Shown piece by piece: positions 44,577-54,829 of a DNA stretch of 64,000 nucleotides. The stretch is taken from assembly GCF_009826975.1 (NCBI RefSeq), contig NZ_WUMO01000007.1, forward strand, positions 1-64,000, in the 5' to 3' direction. The translations under genes were made by a program, and so were the position numbers. Source of the stretch: Flavobacterium sp. HBTb2-11-1 (GTDB lineage: Bacteria; Bacteroidota; Bacteroidia; Flavobacteriales; Flavobacteriaceae). The notes under the pieces are model-generated. The model did not search any database, had not been told where the DNA came from, and worked only from the letters and a program-made list of their open reading frames with translations. How positions within the stretch are numbered: the first letter of the stretch is position 1; each line of letters begins with the position of its first letter.

Positions 44577-47500
44577 ATGAGAAGAAAATTACTTACTGTG
44601 CTGAATCTCTTCAGCTTTTCAACTTTAGTGACATACATTGAGAAGCCAATAAATTCCAGTTGGAGATTTAGATTTTTTCTAATTTTATTTTTAGTAAACT
44701 TTTATACTACTTCCAAAGCGCAAACTTTAGTGCATCCGTTAACGGCTAGTAACTCGTCTTTTCCTCTTCCCGCAGGTATGGATATTGTTACTGTTGAAGC
44801 TTGGGGCGCAGGAGGTGCAGGAGGTGCCGCAAATCTCACACCTCTAGTTGGAAGGAGTGGCGGAGGTGGCGGTGGTGGAGCTTACGCAAAAGGAACAATT
44901 ACCACAACAGGTTTATCTAGTTTGAATGTTGTGGTTGGAGCAACTGCTCTAGGAGGTAGTGGAAATGGGGCTCCAGGAGATGCATCATACATAACGACAT
45001 TTACAACTTCTTTCTATGCGCCAGGTGGTCAGGGGGGGAATGCAAATACCACAACGACCTCTACTCCGACTGGTGGCGCTGGCGGAACTGGGGCTATTGG
45101 AAATATTACTACTTCAAGCGGTGCAAATGGAGGAGCAGGAGGAAGTGCCGCATTAGGTTTACTTCTCACTTCTGGTGCAGGAGGCAATGCTGGTAACTTT
45201 GGGGCTGGACTAGGCGGCGCAGGAGGAGCAGCAAGAAGCACTGTAGTATTAGCTACAGATGTAGGGAATCCAGGAAATATATATGGAGGTGGAGGAGGCG
45301 GAGCCATAAGTGCTTCCACATTACAAAATGGAGGGAGTGGAGCAAGAGGTCATGTTAATATTACCTATACCTGCAAAACGTATAGTTTTGCCACTATATC
45401 AGCAACAAATGTTTGCACGACAATTGGGACAACTTCACAAGTACAGCTAACAGGAACGTCAACAACTCTTCCTGCTGGCACATATACAGTAACTTATAAT
45501 AGAAGCAGTCCAGCATCTACAGGTTTAACAGCAACGATGATGGTAGGATCCAATGGTGTAGGAGGTTTTACAGCTGTTGGATTAAATGTTTTAGGTACCA
45601 GCAAAATTACAGTTACTTCTTTAACTTCTGTAGACTGTACTTCTACAATTTCTACAAATAATTTTGTAGATGTTATTGTGGGCGCACAGCCAACATTAAC
45701 ACTTGGAGCGACTACATCAGTATGTGCAAGTTCTAATTTGCAGAGTACAACGTTGCCATATAGCGGTGCTACTAATTCACCTTCTACTTATAGCATAACT
45801 TGGAATGCAAGTCCGACAAATAGTTTTTTGCCAGTTACAAATGCATCTTTAGCAGCTAGTCCAATTAATATCCAAATACCTGCCAATACACCAGCAGGTA
45901 CTTATACTGGGAATTTAACAGTAGGAAATACGGCGGGATGTACATCACCAGTATATAGTTTTACAGTTACAGTGAATCCGCTACCTGCAATTACATTAGG
46001 CAATATTGCTGGAGTGTGTACAAATGCAAGTCTGCAAAATGTGACATTGCCTTATACAGCTCCAACAAATTCACCAACAACCTATAGTATTGCTTGGAAC
46101 GCCACGCCGGCCAATAATTTTTTAACAGTAACAGATGCACCTTTAACCGCCAACTCTATAAACATTGCCGTTCCTGCGGGAACGGCTGCGGGCACTTATA
46201 CAGGAACCTTAACGGTAAAAAATGTGAATGGATGCATCTCGACAGCAAGTAATTTTACAGTAATGGTTAACCCACTGCCTTCGATAGTACTTGGAACTCC
46301 TAATGCGGTTTGTTTTAATCCTGCAGCTCAGACAACTAATTTAAGCTATAATGGCGCAACAAATTCGCCAACATCTTACAGCATTACATGGAATTCGAGT
46401 CCGGCTAACAATTTTTTGGCAGTTACAGATGCACCTTTAACCGCTAGTCCGATAAGCATTGCAATACCGGCTGGAACAGTTGCGGGCACTTATACAGGAT
46501 CTTTAACGGTAAAAAATGCGAATGGATGCGTTTCTGCGCCTAGCAATTTTACAATAACTGTTAATCCGGTGCCATCGATAACACTTGGAACTACCAGTGC
46601 GGTTTGTTTTAATAGTTCCGCCCAGACCACTAATTTAACCTATAGCGCTATTGCCAATTCTCCAACTTCTTACAGCATTGCTTGGAATGCGAGTCCAGCT
46701 AATAATTTTTTGGCGGTTACGGATGCATCTTTAGCATCCAGTCCAATTAGTATTGCTATTCCAGCTGGAACAGCAGCAGGAATTTATACGGGAAATTTAA
46801 CAGTAAAAAGTGCAAACGGTTGTATTTCTATACCTAATAATTTTACAGTAACCGTTAATCAGGCTCCAACTATTACTTCGTCAGGAAATTTAACTTCTGT
46901 TTGTCAAAATGCATCAGCACAAACAACTTCTTTACTATATTCTGCCACAACTGGTACACCAATCAGTTATTCAATAGATTGGGCAGTATTAAATGATCAG
47001 GGAAATACTGTTTTTTCTTTTGATCCTGCAGGTGGAAATATCAATAATATTAATGTACCTGCCAATATAGCTGTCGGAACTTATAGCGGTGTAATGACAA
47101 TTTTTACTTCAAACGGTTGCCAGACAACACAAGCAGTTTCTTTAACAATTAACGGTCTTCCAACAATAAGTACAGCAGGAGTCTTTGTTCCAGTTTGTCA
47201 AAGTTCATCGGCGCAGACTACCACTTTAAGTTATAATTCAACAACAGGATCACCAATAAACTATGCTATTGACTGGGTCACTTTGACAGATCAAGGAATC
47301 ACACCATTTCCTTTTAGTTCGGGATCGGGAAATATTATAAATGTTAATGTCCCCGCAAATACTGCCTCAGGAACTTATAATGGTATAATGACTATTGAGA
47401 CTTCGACTGGTTGCCAAGCTACTCAAAACGTTTCTTTGACTGTAAACGCAATTGTTACTCCACCAACAGCATCTGTTACTCAGTTGCCAACCTGTGTAAA

Positions 47501-49394
47501 TAATACAGGTGTCATTACAGTAACTTCACCATCATCTGGAACAGGATATACCTATAGTATAGACGGTGTAGATTTTAGCAATACTTCAGGAATATTTACT
47601 GGACTATCTTCAGGAGCTTATAATGTACAAGTAAGAAATAGTGCAACAGGATGCGAATCAGAAGCAACTCCAATCATGATAAATGCTTTTGTTACTAAAG
47701 CATGGAATGGAAGCGTTGATGCCAATTGGGGAAACCCTGCAAATTGGACGCCAGCAGGAGTCCCTATTGCTTCTGACTGTGTAGACATTCCAGACGTGGG
47801 AGTTGATCCGATTATTTCTGGAACTAATGGCAGTTTTTTTGTCAGCCGATTAACGGTTCAGAATAATGGGGCTCTCATTGTGCAAGGTGCGAATACAATC
47901 ACAGTAACAAACGAAGTAAGCGTAATGGGTAATGGAGTTTTAATTTTTGAAAATAATTCAAGCTTAGTTCAAATTGCTGATGTAGATAATACAGGAAATA
48001 TTATTTATAAAAGAAATACAACACCGGTAAGACGTTACGATGTTACGTACTGGTCTTCGCCGGTGACTCGTGTGCCAGCTTTCACATTACATGATTTATC
48101 GCCGAATACACTTTGGGATAAATATCATAAATTCAATTCTGTAACGGAAAAATGGATACTAATTAGCAATGGAGCAGAAGAGATGGTGAAAGGAAATGGT
48201 TATAGTATTAGAGCCCCTCAATTCTATGATTTGAATTCAACCCAAATTTTCGGTGGAGAATTTGTTGGTGTGCCCAATAATGGAACAATTTTGGGGCCGA
48301 CAGCTGTAGCTGAAAAATTAGTTTTTCTAGGGAACCCATATCCTTCAGCAATTTATGCAGATCAGTTTATTCATGACAATGCAGATCGTCTTTATGGTAC
48401 ATTGTATTTTTGGACGCATAATAGTCCTCCTACTTTAATTCCAGGTACTAATACTTATACATACACAGGTAGTGATTTTGCTTATTATAATTTATCGGGA
48501 CTCACAGAGGTAGGATCAATGGAGGGAACTGGAGCAACGTCTCCAGGAAATCAGGACGAACCAGCGGGATATATTGCCGCTGGACAAGGTTTTTTTGCTA
48601 AATCCATAACAGGACAGAACCCAGTATATACAAATTCAATGCGAGTGCCTAGTAATAATAGCCAATTTTTTAAATCTGCAAGTACAGCTCTAATTGAAAA
48701 ACACCGTGTATGGTTAAATTTTACAAATACAGAAGGAGCTTTTAAACAATTACTAATTGGATATGTAACGGGAGCAACAAATTCTTTTGATTTTAATTAC
48801 GACGCAGTCACACTGAATGCAAATCCATATGTTGATTTTTATAGTATTAATGAAGAAAAAAAATTAGTTATTCAGGGAAGAGCTTTGCCTTTTGTTGTTT
48901 CTGATACAATTCCTTTAGGGTATAAGTCTACTATTCCAGAAGGTAATTTTACAATTGCTATAGATCATACAGATGGGAATTTAAGTAATCAGAATATTTA
49001 TCTGCAAGACAATGTAACAAATACGATTCATAATCTTAAAACAGGAGGTTATACGTTTAGGTCAGCGCCGGGAACTTTTCTGAATCGTTTTGTTTTACGT
49101 TATACAAATAGTGATGATGATAAAGCACTTGGAAATGAGGATTTTGAAAATCAAAACCAAAAAATTGTTGTTTCTGTTAAGGATAAAAACATCAAACTGC
49201 AATCTATTTCTGAACAGGAAAATCTTCAAGAAGTTTCTATTTATGATGTAGGCGGTAAATTATTATATCATAAAAAGGAAATTGGAAATAAAGATTGGAT
49301 TATAAATAATTTTCAATCAGGACCGCAAATTCTATTGGTTAAGATAACTTTAGAAAATGGAAAAACAGCGTCAAGAAAAATAGTATTCAGATAA
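44577..49394 (+). CDS. Giant secreted protein 4, glycine-rich region and tandem Ig-like repeats, T9SS type C signal
   Basis: A 1605-residue protein with a long signal region ending TTSKAQ. Residues about 75-265 are glycine-rich (GGGGGGAYAKG, GAGGAARS), resembling glycine-rich domains of adhesins. Six tandem units of about 98 residues span 371-957, each with a central TYSIxWN-like strand, PAGTxAGTYTG and NGC motifs. A further Ig-like segment, an AWNGSVDANWGNPANW segment (about 1042), the shared module from about residue 1150, and a type C-like T9SS signal complete it. Surface display and adhesion are the likely roles; there is no enzyme motif. Confidence 0.8.
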   Translation: MRRKLLTVLNLFSFSTLVTYIEKPINSSWRFRFFLILFLVNFYTTSKAQTLVHPLTASNSSFPLPAGMDIVTVEAWGAGGAGGAANLTPLVGRSGGGGGGGAYAKGTITTTGLSSLNVVVGATALGGSGNGAPGDASYITTFTTSFYAPGGQGGNANTTTTSTPTGGAGGTGAIGNITTSSGANGGAGGSAALGLLLTSGAGGNAGNFGAGLGGAGGAARSTVVLATDVGNPGNIYGGGGGGAISASTLQNGGSGARGHVNITYTCKTYSFATISATNVCTTIGTTSQVQLTGTSTTLPAGTYTVTYNRSSPASTGLTATMMVGSNGVGGFTAVGLNVLGTSKITVTSLTSVDCTSTISTNNFVDVIVGAQPTLTLGATTSVCASSNLQSTTLPYSGATNSPSTYSITWNASPTNSFLPVTNASLAASPINIQIPANTPAGTYTGNLTVGNTAGCTSPVYSFTVTVNPLPAITLGNIAGVCTNASLQNVTLPYTAPTNSPTTYSIAWNATPANNFLTVTDAPLTANSINIAVPAGTAAGTYTGTLTVKNVNGCISTASNFTVMVNPLPSIVLGTPNAVCFNPAAQTTNLSYNGATNSPTSYSITWNSSPANNFLAVTDAPLTASPISIAIPAGTVAGTYTGSLTVKNANGCVSAPSNFTITVNPVPSITLGTTSAVCFNSSAQTTNLTYSAIANSPTSYSIAWNASPANNFLAVTDASLASSPISIAIPAGTAAGIYTGNLTVKSANGCISIPNNFTVTVNQAPTITSSGNLTSVCQNASAQTTSLLYSATTGTPISYSIDWAVLNDQGNTVFSFDPAGGNINNINVPANIAVGTYSGVMTIFTSNGCQTTQAVSLTINGLPTISTAGVFVPVCQSSSAQTTTLSYNSTTGSPINYAIDWVTLTDQGITPFPFSSGSGNIINVNVPANTASGTYNGIMTIETSTGCQATQNVSLTVNAIVTPPTASVTQLPTCVNNTGVITVTSPSSGTGYTYSIDGVDFSNTSGIFTGLSSGAYNVQVRNSATGCESEATPIMINAFVTKAWNGSVDANWGNPANWTPAGVPIASDCVDIPDVGVDPIISGTNGSFFVSRLTVQNNGALIVQGANTITVTNEVSVMGNGVLIFENNSSLVQIADVDNTGNIIYKRNTTPVRRYDVTYWSSPVTRVPAFTLHDLSPNTLWDKYHKFNSVTEKWILISNGAEEMVKGNGYSIRAPQFYDLNSTQIFGGEFVGVPNNGTILGPTAVAEKLVFLGNPYPSAIYADQFIHDNADRLYGTLYFWTHNSPPTLIPGTNTYTYTGSDFAYYNLSGLTEVGSMEGTGATSPGNQDEPAGYIAAGQGFFAKSITGQNPVYTNSMRVPSNNSQFFKSASTALIEKHRVWLNFTNTEGAFKQLLIGYVTGATNSFDFNYDAVTLNANPYVDFYSINEEKKLVIQGRALPFVVSDTIPLGYKSTIPEGNFTIAIDHTDGNLSNQNIYLQDNVTNTIHNLKTGGYTFRSAPGTFLNRFVLRYTNSDDDKALGNEDFENQNQKIVVSVKDKNIKLQSISEQENLQEVSIYDVGGKLLYHKKEIGNKDWIINNFQSGPQILLVKITLENGKTASRKIVFR
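45687..47448 (+). repeat. Six tandem units of about 295 bp inside giant protein 4
   Basis: Units begin at 45687, 45984, 46278, 46572, 46866 and 47160, giving 294-297 bp each and staying in frame. Units 1-4 are alike at DNA level; units 5-6 are more diverged. They encode Ig-like domains. Confidence 0.85.
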
Positions 49395-49397
49395 ATA

Positions 49398-49436
49398 AAA
49401 AGCGGTTGAGTCTTTAAATTCTCAACCGCTTTTTTA
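49398..49436. terminator. Bidirectional terminator
   Basis: AAAAAGCGGTTGAG pairs with CTCAACCGCTTTTT around TCTTTAAATT, between the convergent giant protein 4 and cupin-like genes. Confidence 0.9.
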
Positions 49437-50303
49437 TTAAAGGGTACGCTGTAAATTCTGATGCGTGTCTTTAAGAGCCCTTTCGTTTTTATAGTCAATC
49501 CATTTTTGACCTTGAATTTTTCGCATCATAATATCAAAGTGACGCATAATAAAAACATTATAAGCCGCTTTGGATAAATTGACAATGTTTTTTGGAAAGG
49601 AGCGAAGGCTCATCGAAAATCCTGGCGTTAGATATTTCATATAGTGCCAATATCCTTCAGGCATATAGAGCATCTCGCCATGTTTAAGATTTGTGATATA
49701 ACCTTCGACATTTTTAAGCGCTGGAAATTTTTCGTAATCCGGATTATCAAAATCAATGTCTTCTCTCGAAATTAAGGCATGAGGCACTTTATACATAAAC
49801 TTGGACTGGCTTGGAGGAAAAATCATGCATTGCTTTTCTCCATGAAAATGGAAATGAAGAATGTTTGAATAGTCGATATCATAATGCATAAAAACTCTCG
49901 AATTTTCTCCTCCAAAAAATAGCATCGGCATTTGCTTCACTAATTTTAAGCCTATATCAGGCCATAAGAAGTCGTTTTTTAATGAAGGAACTTCTTTCAT
50001 TAGATTGTAAAGAAAAATACGGTAATTAGTAGGCTTTTCTTCCAATAAGTCGATATAATCGCTCATTTTCATTGTAGTATGCGCCTCATTAAAACCATCT
50101 TCGTGATTTACAGGTCTATCATCATACAAAGGAACGACCGAATCTCCTGCGATTTCTTTGATATAAGATAATTTCCATTTGTCATAAGCTGGCCAGTCTT
50201 CGGTCAATTCTTCGATAACAACAGGAATTTGTTTTTTTACATATTGGGAAACAAAATCTTCTTTTGAGATCTTTTTAACCCTTTCAATTTGTTTTAACTT
50301 CAT
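49437..50303 (-). CDS. JmjC/cupin-like Fe(II)/2-oxoglutarate oxygenase
   Basis: A 288-residue protein of the cupin-8 (FIH-like JmjC) group. The iron facial triad is visible as His140 and Asp142 in MHYDIDYSN and a distal His220 in GYWHYM. Lys157 in GEKQCMIFPP fits the 2-oxoglutarate-binding lysine. Such enzymes hydroxylate proteins or small molecules; the substrate is unknown here. The preceding gene on the same strand is a small membrane protein, separated by a terminator hairpin, so it is probably monocistronic. Confidence 0.82.
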   Translation of the reverse strand: MKLKQIERVKKISKEDFVSQYVKKQIPVVIEELTEDWPAYDKWKLSYIKEIAGDSVVPLYDDRPVNHEDGFNEAHTTMKMSDYIDLLEEKPTNYRIFLYNLMKEVPSLKNDFLWPDIGLKLVKQMPMLFFGGENSRVFMHYDIDYSNILHFHFHGEKQCMIFPPSQSKFMYKVPHALISREDIDFDNPDYEKFPALKNVEGYITNLKHGEMLYMPEGYWHYMKYLTPGFSMSLRSFPKNIVNLSKAAYNVFIMRHFDIMMRKIQGQKWIDYKNERALKDTHQNLQRTL

Positions 50304-50318
50304 TTTTCAAATAAAAAA

Positions 50319-50352
50319 TTGCTTATAACTCTCTGCTATAAGCAATTTAAAA
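50319..50352 (-). terminator. Terminator after membrane-protein gene
   Basis: ATTGCTTATAAC pairs with CTATAAGCAAT (bulged) around a short loop. On the minus strand it is followed by a T run. Confidence 0.75.
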
Positions 50353-50464
50353 ATATTTCTTGAGATTTAAGATCTCTTTTGGCTAATTTTTTGATTTGAT
50401 CGATACCACAAAAAGTGCATTTAAAAAGGTATGTCGTTAAAATTTGGTTGCAACGAATTAAAAA

Positions 50465-50902
50465 TTAATCTGCTGCGTATTTGTTATTCCAATACAGCAT
50501 CATCATTAAAGTTACTATTACAGAAGAAGCAATTCCTTCAAACAATAAACAGATACAATAAGTTGGCACTGATGGATTTCCTCCAAACATAAATGTTTCA
50601 GATAAAGTTCTTACATAGGCATCTCCACCTCGTGCGTAGCTATAAACCAATAAGCCAAAAATACTCAGAGCCACACCAACCACTGAAGTAGCCATGGCAG
50701 AAATGGCATTAGATAAAAAATTGGTTTCCCCTTCATGAAAATTCATCTGCATTGTCCTATTAACACCGTAGAATATAAAGAAAACATTGAGTGTTCTCAA
50801 ATAAAACAAATCTGCTAAACCTAGTACATTCATTAATAAAAAATAAATGCCAATTCCGAGGAAAATCAAAAACCCGTTGGTAATTTCTTTAGGTAATTTC
50901 AT
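50465..50902 (-). CDS. Hypothetical four-helix membrane protein
   Basis: A 145-residue protein with four strong hydrophobic segments at about 9-28, 30-48, 66-90 and 112-137. No enzymatic motif or recognised domain is visible. The charged loop HEGETNF lies between helices 2 and 3. The ATG is the only good start. It lies upstream of the JmjC-like gene and downstream of ribF on the same strand, but a terminator follows it. The role is unknown. Confidence 0.7.
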   Translation of the reverse strand: MKLPKEITNGFLIFLGIGIYFLLMNVLGLADLFYLRTLNVFFIFYGVNRTMQMNFHEGETNFLSNAISAMATSVVGVALSIFGLLVYSYARGGDAYVRTLSETFMFGGNPSVPTYCICLLFEGIASSVIVTLMMMLYWNNKYAAD

Positions 50903-51000
50903 AGTGGTTATTTTTTAGAAGTTAATAGTAAATATTTGAAAAACAGTGTTCTATCAAATTTACTAAAAAAATAACTACGATGATTTAAAAACGGTAAAAA

Positions 51001-51948
51001 CTATGCAGTCTGGTTTTTTAAAGAAGAACCTATAAAAGCTAAAGAATCGGCCTGATCTTGACGAAGTTGCGCTTTTAAGGCATCTATCGAACCAAATTTT
51101 TGCTCTTCGCGAATATAATGCAGTAAAGAGACTTCAATCTTCTGATCGTAAATGTCTTTGTCAAAATTAAACAAATGGACTTCAATAGTCTGTTTTTCGC
51201 CATTTACCGTCGGATTGAAACCAATATTCATCATGCCAAAAACAGTTTCATTGTTTACAACAGCTCTCACAACATAAACACCAATTTTTGGGATTAATTT
51301 ATAATCTTCTTCAATATGAATGTTAGCGGTTGGAAAACCAATAGTACGTCCAAGCTGTTTTCCTTTTACAACTTTTCCATTCAAGAAATAGCTATAACCC
51401 AGATATTCATTGGCCAAAGCCATGTTGCCTTCATTTAAAGCTTTTCTGATTTTGGTTGAACTAACTGAAACATCTTGAATTTCTTCTGCTGAAATTTGCT
51501 CTACTTCAAATCCATATTCGATTCCAAAAGCAATTAAATCGTCAATATTTGCGGTTCGATTGCGTCCAAAACGGTGGTCATGTCCAATAATAATTTTTTG
51601 GATTTGGAATTTTTCAACCAGAATTGTACGAACGAATTCCTCAGCGGTTAATCTTGAAAAACTTTCGTTAAAAGGATGAACAACCAGATTTTCTATTCCA
51701 GTTGCTTCGAGAAGTTTTATTTTTTCATCAATCGTATTTAGTAATCTTATTTCAGACTTTTCCTGAAGAACCATTCGCGGGTGTGGAAAAAAGGTCAGAA
51801 CCAGGCTTTCATATTTTCCATTTTCAGTATTCTGAGTAATTCGTTCCAGAATTTTTTTATGACCAATATGCACGCCATCAAAGGTACCAAGAGTTAAAAT
51901 TGTTTTCTTGGTTGACTGAAAATCGTTTATAGAATGAAAGAGCTTCAA
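51001..51948 (-). CDS. ribF: Bifunctional riboflavin kinase/FAD synthetase
   Basis: A 315-residue enzyme making FMN from riboflavin and then FAD. The N-terminal nucleotidyltransferase has GTFDGVHIGHKKIL and the IIGHDHRFGRNR segment. The C-terminal kinase has VVKGKQLGRTIGFPTANI and FNPTVNGEKQTIEVHLFNF. Length is as in other bacteria. It is divergent from the metalloprotease gene and appears to be a single unit. No FMN riboswitch is visible in the short upstream gap. Confidence 0.96.
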   Translation of the reverse strand: MKLFHSINDFQSTKKTILTLGTFDGVHIGHKKILERITQNTENGKYESLVLTFFPHPRMVLQEKSEIRLLNTIDEKIKLLEATGIENLVVHPFNESFSRLTAEEFVRTILVEKFQIQKIIIGHDHRFGRNRTANIDDLIAFGIEYGFEVEQISAEEIQDVSVSSTKIRKALNEGNMALANEYLGYSYFLNGKVVKGKQLGRTIGFPTANIHIEEDYKLIPKIGVYVVRAVVNNETVFGMMNIGFNPTVNGEKQTIEVHLFNFDKDIYDQKIEVSLLHYIREEQKFGSIDALKAQLRQDQADSLAFIGSSLKNQTA

Positions 51949-52114
51949 AACAAATTATTTAAGATGCTGCAAATTTATACTATTCTCTTTTAAATTTAAT
52001 ACTATGCCAAATCGATTTTTAACAGATAATATATCTTTTTGTAAAAACATGCCGACTCGTCGATTAAAAAACAATAATTGTCTTGTAGATAATATAATTT
52101 CAAATTAATTAAAG

Positions 52115-52122
52115 TAATTTTG
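52115..52122 (+). promoter_or_regulatory. Candidate -7 box before metalloprotease gene
   Basis: TAATTTTG fits TAnnTTTG, 20 bases before the ATG. A TTG at standard spacing is not seen. TCGATTAAA at 52060-52068 also occurs in the 38-bp palindrome arms. Confidence 0.4.
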
Positions 52123-52142
52123 ATTATCTATATTTTAACAAT

Positions 52143-54812
52143 ATGAAAAAACACCTACTTTGTATATTTGTAGTTTTCTGTTCTGCAGCAATGAATGCGC
52201 AAGACGTTTTATGGCAGAAAGTAACTTCTTCATCGCTTTCGCGAAAAGCTGATGGTATAAGCTCCAGTAAATTATATTATAAATTAAATACAAGTCTTCT
52301 CAGCTCAAAGTTAGTTTCAGCATCAAATAAAACAGCAAAAAACACAACTTCAGAAATCACCATTCCGAATATCGATGGAATTTTGGAACGTTTTTCGGTT
52401 TGGGAATCTTCTAATTTTGATCCGGAATTACAAGCAAAATATCCACAAATCAGATCTTATGAAGGTCAAGGAATAGACGATAAAAGTGCTAAAATACATT
52501 TTAGCGTCGCACCAATAGGGATTCAGACCATGGTTTTTAGAACAGCAAAACCAACAGAATATATAGAGCAGAATCCAGATAATAAATCAGAATATGTTGT
52601 TTTTAAATCGACAGACAACGCAGCATCAAAAATGCTTTTGGATTGTAAAACGCCCAACTCAATTTCTGAAAATAAATCTTCTGTTACAGCAAAAACAGCG
52701 TCTAATGCTAAACAATTTAAAACACTTCGATTGGCATTATCTTGCACAGGAGAATACACGGCTTATTTTGGCGGAACAAAAGCGGGAGCTTTAGCCGGAA
52801 TGAATGCCACTTTAACTAGAGTAAATGGTATTTTTAATCGAGATCTTGCTGTACAATTGATTTTAATTGCAAATAATGATGCCGTTATTTATACAGATGC
52901 GTCTACAGATCCTTATTCTATTGCACCAGTAGGTGCTGATAATAACAATCCTACTTGGCCAAAAGAGGTACAGACAACATTAACCAATGTTATAGGTGAG
53001 GCCAATTATGATATAGGTCATTTGTTTGGAGCTTCTGGCGGAGGAGGAAATGCGGGCTGTATTGGCTGTATATGCGAGAGTCCGACTTCTAGCCAGCCAA
53101 TAGGAAAGGGAAGTGCGTTTACCTCTCCAGCTGACTCAAAGCCACAAGGTGATAATTTTGATATTGATTTTGTTGCTCATGAAATGGGGCATCAGCTTGG
53201 AGGCACACATACTTTTTCATATGCAAATGAAGGAATGGGAACATGTTACGAGCCAGGAAGCGGTTCAACCATTATGGGATATGCAGGAGTGACAGATTAT
53301 GATGTTCAGAATCATTCAGATGATTATTTTTCTTATGCAAGTATCAGCCAAATACAAAATAATTTGGCAGGGAAAACCTGTCCAGTCTCGACTCCCATCG
53401 CTGATAATAATCCGCCTATTATAAATGCAGGTTCAGATTATACAATTCCAATTAGTACGCCGTTTATTTTGACAGGAACAGGTTCTGATCCTGAAGGAAA
53501 TTCTATAACCTATACTTGGGAGCAATTTGACAGCGCAACAACAGCTTTTGCAAGTAATAGTTTAACATATCCTACAAAACCAGATGGGCCAATGTTTAGG
53601 TCTTTTTCGCCAATAGCATCACCAGTTCGTTACATGCCTGCTTTAAGTTCAGTATTAAATAACCAGTTGACGACAACTTGGGAATCTGTTTCTTCTATTG
53701 CAAAGACAATGAATTTTACTCTGACAGGAAGAGACAATGCAGCAGCTGGAAAGGGACAAACTAATACAGATGCAATGGTCGTGACTGTTAGCGCTTCTGC
53801 CGGACCATTTGCCGTAACTTCACAAACAGACGATAACTTGGGTTGGGCTAAAGGATCTGCACAAACGATTACCTGGAGTGTAAATAACACTAACACACTT
53901 CCAGGATCATCAAATGTAAATATTAAACTATCAATAGATGGAGGATTAACATTTCCAATAGTTTTAGCGGCTAATACTCCAAATGATGGTTCTGAAACTA
54001 TATTAGTTCCAGAAATTGATGCCTCTACAAATTGCAGACTTTTAATAGAGCCAGTTGGAAATATTTACTATGCTATAAATTCGAAACCATTTGCTTTAGG
54101 ATATACGGTTTCGACATCTTGCGCATCATATAATTTTGGTGGCGGCTATTCAACAGGCGATAATGTAAATGTGAATAAAACAGTTTCTGTGCCTACTTCA
54201 TCAGGATCAGTTTCAGATGTCAATGTTTCGGTAAATGTAACACATGCGAGATTTTCAGATTTGACTATGCAAATTATTAGCCCGAGCGGAACAGTGGTGA
54301 CTTTATTTAACAAAAACTGCGGAAGTACAAATTCAACTTTTGCTTTGCAGTTTGATGACAGTGGAGCTGCTTTGAACTGTAACACAACTACCAGCCAGAT
54401 TGTGATTCCTTCAACTGCTCTAAGTGCTTTTAATGGAGAAAATCCACAAGGAAATTGGACTTTTAGAGTTCTTGATGATACTGTGGGAGCTCTTGGAACA
54501 ATAAATTCTGCATCAGTAAACATCTGTTCTAAAACCTATACATTAGGAAATGATGATTTTGAGAATGCTGATTTCGTTGCATACCCAAATCCAAACAAAG
54601 GAACTTTTACAGTGCAATTTGATAGAGATTCGGTGAGCGAGATTAAAGTTTACGTAAATGATATTAATGGAAAATATGTTTACGATAGAACTTTCCAAGG
54701 TTCAGGATATTTTATCCAAGATATTCAGTTGCCAGATGTGCCTTCGGGTCTTTATTTTGTAACGGTTACGGATGGCAACAGAAAAGAAGTGAAAAAAATA
54801 TTGGTGAATTAA
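52143..54812 (+). CDS. Secreted reprolysin-like zinc metalloprotease with T9SS type A signal
   Basis: An 889-residue exported protease. The signal peptide ends AMNAQ and is followed by a propeptide-like region to about 190. The catalytic domain has HEMGHQLGGTH (zinc ligands His346, His350, His356 and general base Glu347) and a Met-turn in STIMGYAG. A PKD-like domain follows (about 430-550), then a beta-sandwich, a proprotein-convertase P-like domain (about 675-800), and a type A T9SS sorting domain starting AYPNPNKGTF and ending in KKILVN. It should be secreted through T9SS and digest extracellular protein. A signal of this type differs from the type C-like signal of the four giants. Confidence 0.9.
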   Translation: MKKHLLCIFVVFCSAAMNAQDVLWQKVTSSSLSRKADGISSSKLYYKLNTSLLSSKLVSASNKTAKNTTSEITIPNIDGILERFSVWESSNFDPELQAKYPQIRSYEGQGIDDKSAKIHFSVAPIGIQTMVFRTAKPTEYIEQNPDNKSEYVVFKSTDNAASKMLLDCKTPNSISENKSSVTAKTASNAKQFKTLRLALSCTGEYTAYFGGTKAGALAGMNATLTRVNGIFNRDLAVQLILIANNDAVIYTDASTDPYSIAPVGADNNNPTWPKEVQTTLTNVIGEANYDIGHLFGASGGGGNAGCIGCICESPTSSQPIGKGSAFTSPADSKPQGDNFDIDFVAHEMGHQLGGTHTFSYANEGMGTCYEPGSGSTIMGYAGVTDYDVQNHSDDYFSYASISQIQNNLAGKTCPVSTPIADNNPPIINAGSDYTIPISTPFILTGTGSDPEGNSITYTWEQFDSATTAFASNSLTYPTKPDGPMFRSFSPIASPVRYMPALSSVLNNQLTTTWESVSSIAKTMNFTLTGRDNAAAGKGQTNTDAMVVTVSASAGPFAVTSQTDDNLGWAKGSAQTITWSVNNTNTLPGSSNVNIKLSIDGGLTFPIVLAANTPNDGSETILVPEIDASTNCRLLIEPVGNIYYAINSKPFALGYTVSTSCASYNFGGGYSTGDNVNVNKTVSVPTSSGSVSDVNVSVNVTHARFSDLTMQIISPSGTVVTLFNKNCGSTNSTFALQFDDSGAALNCNTTTSQIVIPSTALSAFNGENPQGNWTFRVLDDTVGALGTINSASVNICSKTYTLGNDDFENADFVAYPNPNKGTFTVQFDRDSVSEIKVYVNDINGKYVYDRTFQGSGYFIQDIQLPDVPSGLYFVTVTDGNRKEVKKILVN

Positions 54813-54829
54813 TTTTTGAGTTTCAAAGG

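Noticed and set aside
45029..45319. Open minus-strand frame of 96 codons, rich in proline
   Set aside because: It is the antisense shadow of the glycine-rich segment of giant protein 4; glycine codons read backwards give proline. No start context or promoter supports it.
45687..47448. Tandem repeats considered as a CRISPR array
   Set aside because: Units are about 295 bp, coding and in frame, with no short repeat/spacer pattern and no cas genes.
52143..54812. Metalloprotease considered as part of a toxin system
   Set aside because: It has a standard secreted protease layout with a T9SS signal, and no immunity gene or toxin delivery domain is nearby.
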